Shown here piece by piece: positions 7,314-11,682 of a DNA stretch of 11,682 nucleotides (positions are counted from its first letter, which is position 1; each line of letters opens with the position of its first letter). The position numbers and the translations under genes are program-made. The DNA lies in the NCBI GenBank assembly GCA_938038825.1, contig CALHST010000098.1:1-11682 (forward strand), given 5' to 3'. The stretch comes from an uncultured Paracoccaceae bacterium (GTDB taxonomy: Bacteria > Pseudomonadota > Alphaproteobacteria > Rhodobacterales > Rhodobacteraceae). The notes beneath the pieces are model-generated. The model searched no databases and had not been told where the DNA came from. It was given only the letters and a program-made list of their open reading frames with translations.

Positions 7314-7343
7314 ACGCGGCGCCCTTTGCTAAGCGCGCCGCGT
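7314..7343. terminator. Hairpin between hemH and the small-protein cluster, probable shared terminator
   Basis: ACGCGGCGC (7314-7322) and GCGCCGCGT (7335-7343) form a perfect, very GC-rich 9-bp stem with a 12-base loop, 16 bp after the hemH stop and 12 bp after the stop of the convergent small gene. No T-run follows on the + side; on the - side a CTTTTA occurs a few bases later. A bidirectional terminator or mRNA 3'-end stabiliser is the simplest reading. Confidence 0.55.
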
Positions 7344-7355
7344 ACGTTGAAGTTG

Positions 7356-7538
7356 TTAGTCAGTCGCTGCCAAAAGCGTCAAAATCAACATCACCAATGG
7401 CAATGTGGCACCTGCGGATGAATTGCGCACAGGCTCAATGATCGTCTCGACAGGTGTGACTGGAACCAGTTCTGGGTTAGCAGCAAAGCTCGCCGAAGAA
7501 AGACAGGCAACAACGGCAGCAGTTACGATTATTCTCAC
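7356..7538 (-). CDS. Small secreted/membrane protein, diverged copy 1 of a tandem trio
   Basis: This 60-residue protein starts at GTG 7536-7538, fixed by AGGGGG (7545-7550) six bases upstream; the frame continues further but the extra residues are unlike a protein start. Residues 1-20 look like a Sec signal peptide (hydrophobic VTAAVVACLSS, possible cleavage after SFA or AA). A proline-rich acidic linker PELVPVTPVETIIEPVRNSSAG follows, then a hydrophobic C-terminal helix (about 45-58) ending in TD. It shares the plan and the SSAG...PL...L...AA.D pattern with the two downstream-numbered copies at 7671-7850 and 7944-8123 but little exact sequence. I do not recognise the family; function unknown. 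Cys12 in VVAC could be read as a lipobox but sits too near the N-terminus to be convincing. Confidence 0.75.
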   Translation of the reverse strand: MRIIVTAAVVACLSSASFAANPELVPVTPVETIIEPVRNSSAGATLPLVMLILTLLAATD

Positions 7539-7544
7539 AATATT

Positions 7545-7550
7545 CCCCCT
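7545..7550 (-). promoter_or_regulatory. Shine-Dalgarno deciding the GTG start of small protein copy 1
   Basis: AGGGGG on the - strand stands six bases (AATATT) before GTG 7536-7538. It picks the start that gives a clean signal peptide. Confidence 0.65.
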
Positions 7551-7614
7551 ATTTTGTGACAAAAACTGTAAGCAAAATTCCTGGGGCTTGTGCAGAAAAA
7601 TACGACTTATCCAC

Positions 7615-7643
7615 AAAAAAAGGCCGCACTTTGCAGTGCAGCC
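7615..7643 (-). terminator. Intrinsic terminator of small protein copy 2
   Basis: Read on the - strand, GGCTGCACT pairs with AGTGCGGCC (9 bp with one U-G wobble) around a GCAA tetraloop of the stable GNRA class, and is followed by seven T residues (7615-7621). It begins 27 bp after the stop of the copy 2 gene. This is a textbook intrinsic terminator that would separate copy 2 from copy 1. Confidence 0.85.
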
Positions 7644-7670
7644 CTTTTCAAATGTCGATGCGCTTATCGC

Positions 7671-7850
7671 TTAGTCAGCAACAGCTGCCAAGACGACCGC
7701 CAAAATGATCAACGGAATGATAACACCAGCGGACGAACCGCGAGTCTCTTCTACAATCACAGGTGCTTCAATGAATGGGTCCGCGATGTTGCCTGCAAAT
7801 GCAGTAGAAGCAGCAGCTGTCAATGCAGCAGCAAGTACGAATTTTTTCAT
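7671..7850 (-). CDS. Small secreted/membrane protein, copy 2 of a tandem trio
   Basis: This gene encodes 59 residues starting at ATG 7848-7850, with TGGAGA 6-7 bases upstream. The N-terminus is a clear signal peptide (MKKFVLAAALTAAASTAFA, cleavage after AFA). The mature part would be only about 40 residues: an acidic proline-containing linker (ADPFIEAPVIVEETRGSSAG) and a hydrophobic helix (about 42-57) ending in Ala-Asp with no cytoplasmic tail of note. It is identical to copy 3 at 54 of 59 positions by my count; the differences fall in the first 26 residues. The matching 3' halves and a shared 11-bp leader (ACTTACTGGAG, 7858-7868) indicate a recent duplication. Function unknown. The conserved C-terminal helix without positive stop residues suggests an inserted or oligomerising membrane peptide; this is inference. 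Confidence 0.82.
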   Translation of the reverse strand: MKKFVLAAALTAAASTAFAGNIADPFIEAPVIVEETRGSSAGVIIPLIILAVVLAAVAD

Positions 7851-7890
7851 AGGTCGTCTCCAGTAAGTTAAGTCAAAGATATCCTAAAGC

Positions 7891-7923
7891 AAAAAAGGCC
7901 ACACAAGAAGCGTGGCCTTTTTT
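7891..7923 (-). terminator. Intrinsic terminator of small protein copy 3 (symmetric)
   Basis: AAAAAAGGCCAC (7891-7902) and GTGGCCTTTTTT (7912-7923) are perfect 12-bp inverted repeats around a 9-base loop, 20 bp after the copy 3 stop. The GGCCAC stem flanked by A and T runs makes a terminator that can work in both directions. It would block read-through from copy 3 into copy 2. Confidence 0.9.
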
Positions 7924-7943
7924 GTTTCTGATATCACCAACAA

Positions 7944-8123
7944 TTAGTCGGCAACAGCAGCCAGAACGACTGCCAAAATGATCAATGGAATGATAACGCC
8001 AGCGGACGAACCGCGAGTTTCTTCCACAATCACAGGTGCTTCAATGATCGGATCTGCAACAGTACCCGCAGAAGCGGTCGAAGCAGCGGCGGTCAGGGCA
8101 GCAGCAAGAACGAGTTTTTTCAT
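7944..8123 (-). CDS. Small secreted/membrane protein, copy 3 of a tandem trio
   Basis: This gene encodes 59 residues from ATG 8121-8123, with an excellent GGAGG five bases upstream, so strong translation is expected. It has a signal peptide ending in ASA, the linker ADPIIEAPVIVEETRGSSAG and the hydrophobic tail helix ending in AD. Residues 27-59 are identical to copy 2. The leader sequence ACTTACTGGAG (8130-8140) is also shared. It is the first of the trio in the direction of transcription. A small CCGAA-TCT-TTCGG hairpin (8146-8158) lies in the likely 5' untranslated region. A frame extension to 8192 is possible but lacks a ribosome site. I do not recognise the family; the position between hemH and envelope genes gives no firm clue. 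Confidence 0.85.
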   Translation of the reverse strand: MKKLVLAAALTAAASTASAGTVADPIIEAPVIVEETRGSSAGVIIPLIILAVVLAAVAD

Positions 8124-8258
8124 ATTAACCTCCAGTAAGTGCAGACCGAATCTTTCGGCACGCACGCAAGACTTACCTCGTAAATGACTCATAAACAGCT
8201 ATGGATGGTGAATGCAAACGCGATTGCGCAGCTTTCCACCGTCCGAAGCCGAATGTCG
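8124..8258. other. Intergenic region upstream of small protein copy 3 and downstream of the first L,D-transpeptidase
   Basis: This 135-bp stretch should hold the promoter of copy 3 and the end of the transpeptidase transcript. On the - strand, TTTGCA and TTTATG spaced by 17 bases could be a weak sigma70-like promoter. The short hairpin 8146-8158 lies closer to the start codon. I see no clear terminator for the transpeptidase gene and no hidden gene. Confidence 0.3.
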
Positions 8259-8870
8259 TCAAATTAGCAACACCTGAGTGCCCACTTGTGCCAATTCATA
8301 CAGCTCTTCAATGTGTTGATTGTACAAGCCAATACAGCCATTTGAAGAACGGCGGCCAATTTTGCGCGTGTCATGCGTTCCGTGGATCCGATAATAGGTC
8401 CATGTCAGGTGCATACTGCGCGTCCCCAATGGGTTATCGGGCCCAGGACCGATATAGGGCGGCCATTCTGGATTTCGTTCCAACATGGATGGCGTCGGAC
8501 GCCAATCCGGTTCTGGATCTTTCAGAATGATCTGCGTACGCCCCCGACGAGTCAAATCCTCGGACAAAGGAACGCTGGACGGGTACAATTTGTACAACGT
8601 CTGCTCTTCATTCCAGAAGTGCACTGCACGGCTGTCGATATCGACCAGAATTGCCCCTTTTCTGAGATCAGAGAAATAAGGCCGCCAATCCAATGTCCGA
8701 AAACTCGAGATGTTGCGGCGCACTTTCTCTGTCAGATCACGTTCGACCTCGGTTGTGGCTGCACTGTTTACATCGCTGGCTAGCTGCGCAAGCGATGGCG
8801 TGGCCAAAGTCGCTGCAGTCGCGGTCAAAAAGGTACGACGTGAGGTTTTGGAATAGTTTATTTTGGTCAT
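8259..8870 (-). CDS. L,D-transpeptidase (YkuD domain), Tat-exported
   Basis: This 203-residue protein begins with a twin-arginine leader: SRRTFL at residues 10-15, a hydrophobic stretch TATAATLATPSLA, and likely cleavage near residue 28. The YkuD domain has the catalytic pair His163 (YRIHGT) and Cys179 (SSNGCIGLYN). The usual SHGCIR motif appears as SSNGCIG, with the arginine after the cysteine replaced by glycine. YkuD enzymes form 3-3 or lipoprotein cross-links in peptidoglycan, or cleave them, in the periplasm. The start ATG has GGAGAG a few bases upstream. It is divergent from a CAP-domain lipoprotein and close to a second YkuD gene, forming a cell-wall group. Fold and export are confident; the exact acceptor is not known. 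Confidence 0.92.
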   Translation of the reverse strand: MTKINYSKTSRRTFLTATAATLATPSLAQLASDVNSAATTEVERDLTEKVRRNISSFRTLDWRPYFSDLRKGAILVDIDSRAVHFWNEEQTLYKLYPSSVPLSEDLTRRGRTQIILKDPEPDWRPTPSMLERNPEWPPYIGPGPDNPLGTRSMHLTWTYYRIHGTHDTRKIGRRSSNGCIGLYNQHIEELYELAQVGTQVLLI

Positions 8871-9047
8871 TCAGCTCTCCAATGGAGTTCACAAGTCCCC
8901 AAGTAACGCCCATTCATTATTGCGCGAAAGACGCAGTTGCAAATCAAACCATTGTCATGTTGCCGCCAATTGCACGTTGGTGGTTTGAATTCAACACAAA
9001 GCCTGTGTATCCCTGTCTCACAAAATCCGCGTGGAGTGCCGGCTGAT
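8871..9047. promoter_or_regulatory. Divergent promoter region, L,D-transpeptidase / CAP lipoprotein
   Basis: These 177 bp separate two divergent start codons. For the transpeptidase, AATAAT (- strand, 8916-8921) is a good -10 match with TTTGCA (8938-8943) 16 bases upstream as a fair -35. For the CAP gene, TTGAAT (8985-8990) and TATCCC (9008-9013) are 17 bases apart but weak. No strong operator repeat was found. Confidence 0.35.
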
Positions 9048-9557
9048 ATGGTTCGTTTATTTACACTTTTTTCCGCAATCGTGCTGTTTGCTGCAGCATG
9101 TACCCCTGTGGAAACCTCGCTGGCGCCAGATGGCAAACCTTTGCCGAAGCTCTATCGCATTCGCGGCGGTGACGAAGGCAAGATCCAGTTTCGTATGCTG
9201 GATTCCATCAACTCGTTACGTCAGGCATCTGGGGCTCAACCCTTGCAGTTGAACGCGCAGCTCAATGCTGCCGCGGCCACGCATTCGAGGGACATGTCCA
9301 TTCAAAACCGGCCATGGCACTTTGGGTCTGACGGATCTTCACCCATCGATCGTGTCCGACGTGTTGGATATACAGGTGGTCTGGTTGGCGAAACCATTTC
9401 GGAAACCTTCGAAACCGAGCTGGAAACCCTTGGTGCGTGGATGGAACAGCCTGATACACGTCGGGTCATTCTGGACCCGACAGGTCGAAACTTGGGATTT
9501 TCGTGGTTTCAGGAAAACAACGGCAAGATCTGGTGGACACTTGTGGTCGGCTCTTAA
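9048..9557 (+). CDS. CAP-domain (SCP/YkwD-like) lipoprotein
   Basis: This 169-residue protein has a lipoprotein-type leader: a hydrophobic segment ending FAAAC, with Cys18 the likely acylated residue. From about residue 45 it matches the bacterial CAP/YkwD family: LNAQLNAAAATHSRDM, HFGSDGSSPIDRVRRVGY (His91), GETI (Glu115) and a final LGFSWFQENNGKIWWTLVVG. In most family members the segment after the conserved Trp reads SPGHRxNIL; here it is QPDTRRVIL, so the second histidine of the CAP cavity is replaced by Thr137. I start at ATG 9048 (GGAG at 9033-9036); an upstream in-frame extension lacks a signal. CAP domains are found in secreted proteins linked to wall or lipid binding, with unclear chemistry. 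It lies between two YkuD genes. Confidence 0.88.
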   Translation: MVRLFTLFSAIVLFAAACTPVETSLAPDGKPLPKLYRIRGGDEGKIQFRMLDSINSLRQASGAQPLQLNAQLNAAAATHSRDMSIQNRPWHFGSDGSSPIDRVRRVGYTGGLVGETISETFETELETLGAWMEQPDTRRVILDPTGRNLGFSWFQENNGKIWWTLVVGS

Positions 9558-9572
9558 GCCAACCCAAACTTC

Positions 9573-10082
9573 TTACGGGTTGATCGTGATCAAAGTTCCC
9601 GTTCGCACCATCGCATAGATGTCTTCCATCTCGCGGTTGGTGACCGAAATACAGCCCCATGTCCAATCATCATCGCCCCGGCCCCGCTTAAACGGGTTTT
9701 GCTGACCATGGATGAAAATATCCCCACCGGGTGATTGGCCCAGCGCACGCGCCTCGGCGATGTCTTCCGCGTTCGGATAAGAAATCCCAAGACTTAAATG
9801 AAACTTGCTGTTCGGATTGCGCCTGTCGATAAAATAGGTGCCTTCGGGCGTCTTTCCGTCACCTTCAACCTTCTTGTCACCAGTCGGTTCAAAGCCCAGT
9901 TCAATGTCATACGTCTTAAGCGCACGACCATTGTTCACCAAGAACATCTTTCGTTCTTCTTTGTTCACAACGATCCCGGTGATTTCGGGGCCGTTGTAGG
10001 TTTTGAATTTGCTGTTCCTGGGTGAACAGGCTGACAGCAATCCGGTTGCTGCAGCGGCCGTAAAGAAATTTCGTCTATGCAT
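9573..10082 (-). CDS. L,D-transpeptidase (YkuD domain) with Tat/lipoprotein-like leader
   Basis: This 169-residue protein starts MHRRNFF, a twin-arginine pair at residues 3-4, followed by a hydrophobic stretch and LLSAC, a good lipobox (Cys19). It may therefore be a Tat-exported lipoprotein. The YkuD domain covers about residues 33-168: GKTPEGTYFIDRRNPNSKFHLSLGISYPN, the catalytic His125 (FIHG) and Cys144 in DWTWGCISVTN. The WGCIxV variant is that of the compact ErfK/YafK-like group rather than the SHGCIR type, so activity could be cross-linking or removal of a lipoprotein anchor. No good Shine-Dalgarno precedes the ATG. Its stop is 15 bp from that of the convergent CAP gene. It differs clearly from the YkuD protein at 8259-8870, so it is not a recent duplicate. 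Confidence 0.92.
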   Translation of the reverse strand: MHRRNFFTAAAATGLLSACSPRNSKFKTYNGPEITGIVVNKEERKMFLVNNGRALKTYDIELGFEPTGDKKVEGDGKTPEGTYFIDRRNPNSKFHLSLGISYPNAEDIAEARALGQSPGGDIFIHGQQNPFKRGRGDDDWTWGCISVTNREMEDIYAMVRTGTLITINP

Positions 10083-10167
10083 GAAATTTGCCCGATTTTT
10101 CTAACTGGATAACACTGGCGGGTTGCAGCCGCCTAGCGAAATGCATCGCTGATATTTCACAGACGCG
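10083..10167. other. Short intergenic region downstream of the sodium channel gene
   Basis: These 85 bp hold a weak GGCGG / CCGCC hairpin (10117-10121 and 10129-10133) without a T-run. It might end the channel transcript, but evidence is poor. The promoter of the second YkuD gene, if separate, would also be here; I see no clear match. Confidence 0.25.
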
Positions 10168-10941
10168 TTACTTTTCCGGCTTGTTCATGGCCGCTTCGAT
10201 GGCCTCCAAACGTTTCAGAACTTCTACTCGATACGTGTCAGTTTCTTCTTTGCTGTCTTCCTGATGCGCGTCTTGCATAGAGTTTACGATCAAACCCACC
10301 AACAGGTTCACCACGGCGAACGTGGTGACCATGATGAAGGGTACAAAAAAGACCCATGCATATGGGAAGATTTCCATCACGGGGCGAACGATGCCCATCG
10401 ACCAGGATTCCAAGGTCATGATCTGGAACAGTGAATAGGCGGACAAGCCAAGATCGCCGAACCAATCCGGAAATGAACTGCCAAACAGTTTTGTCGCGAT
10501 AACCGAGCCAATGTAAAAAATGATCGCCATCAGCAAGAACACCGAACCCATGCCTGGCAACGCGGACACAAACCCCTCGACGACGCGACGAAGACTTGGC
10601 GCCGCTGACACCACGCGCAAGACACGCAAAATCCGCAAGGCTCGAAGAACTGATAAAGATTCAGCAGCAGGAACAAGCGAAATGCCAACGATCACAAAAT
10701 CAAAGATATTCCAGCCACTTTTGAAAAAGCGCCAATCCAACGCGATCAGTTTCAAAACCAGTTCGATCACGAAAATCGCCAGACAGATTTCATCCAAGAC
10801 TGAAATCAGCGAGCCTACTCTCGACATAACGAAGGTCGAGGTTTCAAGCCCAAGCACAACAGCATTGAACAAGATCACTCCGATAATGAAGTTGCTGATC
10901 AACGGGGAATTCAGCCAATTTGCTATTGCGCTACGGTTCAT
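10168..10941 (-). CDS. Bacterial voltage-gated sodium channel (NaChBac/BacNav family)
   Basis: This 257-residue protein has a six-helix channel subunit that would form a homotetramer in the inner membrane. S1 is at about 17-34, S2 about 50-67 with acidic Glu60, S3 about 78-92 with Asp81. The S4 voltage sensor carries four arginines at every third position (100, 103, 106, 109; LRALRILRVLRVV). The pore helix and filter read FQIMTLESWS (172-181), with Glu178 in the TLESWS sequence that defines sodium-selective BacNav channels. S6 follows (FAVVNLLVGLIVN), then an acidic neck and a short coiled coil (about 234-252, YRVEVLKRLEAIEAAM). Length is typical. It follows an RNA methyltransferase gene after only 27 bp. 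Marine bacteria use such channels in motility, chemotaxis and pH homeostasis. Confidence 0.96.
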   Translation of the reverse strand: MNRSAIANWLNSPLISNFIIGVILFNAVVLGLETSTFVMSRVGSLISVLDEICLAIFVIELVLKLIALDWRFFKSGWNIFDFVIVGISLVPAAESLSVLRALRILRVLRVVSAAPSLRRVVEGFVSALPGMGSVFLLMAIIFYIGSVIATKLFGSSFPDWFGDLGLSAYSLFQIMTLESWSMGIVRPVMEIFPYAWVFFVPFIMVTTFAVVNLLVGLIVNSMQDAHQEDSKEETDTYRVEVLKRLEAIEAAMNKPEK

Positions 10942-10968
10942 AAAATCATGTCCAGTTTCAAATCTTCT

Positions 10969-11682
10969 CTACTTATCCGCGCGTATGAACTGTGCGGCAA
11001 GCTCCACATGTGCTGACCAGCGAAATTGATCTACAACCTGCACCCATTGGGGCACATATCCCGCATTGACCAAAACCTTAGCATCTCGGGCAAAGGTCGC
11101 CGGATCGCAAGAGACATAGGCAATCTTTGAAACGCTGGATTTTGCCAATTCTGCGATCTGGGCACTTGCCCCCGCCCGAGGTGGATCAAGAACAACAGCG
11201 TCAAACTTAATCAGCTCGGATGCAATCAAAGGGTCGCGAAAAAGGTCGCGTGATAACGCTTTTACCGGATGCGTAAGTCCGGCGTGATTTGCGGCCTCTT
11301 GGCTCGCTTTTGCCATCCCTTTGTCACCTTCAATTGCTGTAACTGGCGCGGTTTCGGCGATGTGCAGGGCAAAAGTTCCACAGCCAGAAAACAAATCGAG
11401 CACATGCTTTGATCCCTCAATCGCTTCCGCAACACAGGCTTGCAAGATTTTTTCGCCATGTTCTGTAGCTTGCAAAAATGCGTTTGGTGGCAACGTTACA
11501 TGCGCATTGCCAATGGGGTGCGTTGCGGTTGCGGATTGAGCAACCAATTCGCCGTTCCAAAACAGACGAACCACATTATGAGCGATGGCGATTTGCGGCA
11601 GATGCCAAGTCAGATCTTTGTCCATCGGCCTGCCGCCTTCGACTGCAACATCCATACCATTGGGCGTGGCCGTACAATGCAC
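10969..11682 (-). CDS. SAM-dependent RNA methyltransferase, TrmA/RlmD family (5' part beyond window)
   Basis: Only the C-terminal 237 residues are in the window; the gene runs off the right edge and the family is usually 400-450 residues. Visible parts are PPNAFLQAT (the FxQ motif), motif I HVLDLFSGCGTFAL, motif IV VLDPPRAGA, the catalytic-cysteine motif YVSCDPATFARD, and the final HVELAAQFIR. These enzymes make 5-methyluridine in tRNA or 23S rRNA using a covalent cysteine intermediate. Whether this one is TrmA-, RlmC- or RlmD-like cannot be decided: the N-terminal TRAM and iron-sulfur cysteine region is missing from view. It lies upstream of, and on the same strand as, the sodium channel gene, probably in one transcript. 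Confidence 0.93.
   Translation of the reverse strand: MHCTATPNGMDVAVEGGRPMDKDLTWHLPQIAIAHNVVRLFWNGELVAQSATATHPIGNAHVTLPPNAFLQATEHGEKILQACVAEAIEGSKHVLDLFSGCGTFALHIAETAPVTAIEGDKGMAKASQEAANHAGLTHPVKALSRDLFRDPLIASELIKFDAVVLDPPRAGASAQIAELAKSSVSKIAYVSCDPATFARDAKVLVNAGYVPQWVQVVDQFRWSAHVELAAQFIRADK

Noticed and set aside
7607..7615. Perfect DnaA-box 9-mer TTATCCACA near hemH
   Set aside because: It is a single copy with no cluster of further boxes or AT-rich unwinding region, and it abuts the A-run of a terminator. One such 9-mer in about 12 kb is not rare enough to call an origin.
8124..8192. Extended start of small protein copy 3 at 8192
   Set aside because: The extra residues would precede an evident MKK signal peptide, and GGAGG lies just before ATG 8121-8123.
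9560..9582. CAACCC / GGGTTG inverted repeat between the CAP and second YkuD genes
   Set aside because: The stem is 6 bp with an 11-base loop, no T-run follows, and it reaches into the YkuD stop region. Too weak to call a terminator.
10117..10133. GGCGG / CCGCC hairpin after the sodium channel gene
   Set aside because: Only 5 bp and no T-run; noted in the intergenic entry but not called a terminator.
1..11682. CRISPR arrays, tRNA/rRNA genes, insertion sequences, toxin-antitoxin or phage genes
   Set aside because: Looked for and not seen. The only repeated sequence of note is the duplicated small-protein gene pair.

Overview
The window looks like chromosomal DNA of a moderate-GC marine alphaproteobacterium, most likely a roseobacter-type Rhodobacteraceae. 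I infer this from the protein styles (an NDUFAF5-like methyltransferase with an eroded SAM motif, a comF-grxC-nitrilase operon, Tat-targeted L,D-transpeptidases, a BacNav channel) and from the neighbourhood of hemH. No database was consulted. I see no rRNA, tRNA, CRISPR array, insertion sequence or phage gene. No stretch longer than about 180 bases lacks a gene.

Layout. (a) 1-3057: a small-molecule island. A 2-oxoglutarate oxygenase of the gamma-butyrobetaine hydroxylase type and an EamA/DMT permease (cut by the left edge) are translationally coupled on the - strand. A LysR regulator reads away from them on the + strand, and a perfect 17-bp dyad lies in the gap. (b) 3040-5342, - strand: comF, grxC, a deaminated-glutathione-amidase-like nitrilase and a MarR regulator form one tight operon with TAATG and ATGA junctions. 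The marR 3' end overlaps the lysR 3' end tail to tail by 18 bp. (c) 5358-7297, + strand: an NDUFAF5-like methyltransferase, starting only 15 bp from the divergent comF start, then ferrochelatase hemH. (d) 7356-8123, - strand: three tandem genes for 59-60 residue proteins made of a signal peptide, a short linker and a C-terminal hydrophobic helix. Two are near-identical, and two are followed by strong intrinsic terminators. (e) 8259-10082: a cell-envelope group made of a Tat-exported YkuD L,D-transpeptidase, a divergent CAP-domain lipoprotein, and a second YkuD protein with a Tat/lipoprotein-like leader. (f) 10168-11682, - strand: a NaChBac-type voltage-gated sodium channel directly behind the 3' part of a TrmA/RlmD-family RNA methyltransferase that runs off the right edge.

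How the genes may work together. The left island reads as uptake or export plus oxidation of a small carboxylated, perhaps quaternary-amine, compound under LysR control. The comF block has a glutathione theme: glutaredoxin plus repair of deaminated glutathione. The least explained part is the trio of tiny membrane proteins between hemH and the peptidoglycan/envelope genes. It is the best candidate for an undescribed system here, although nothing in the sequence assigns it a function.
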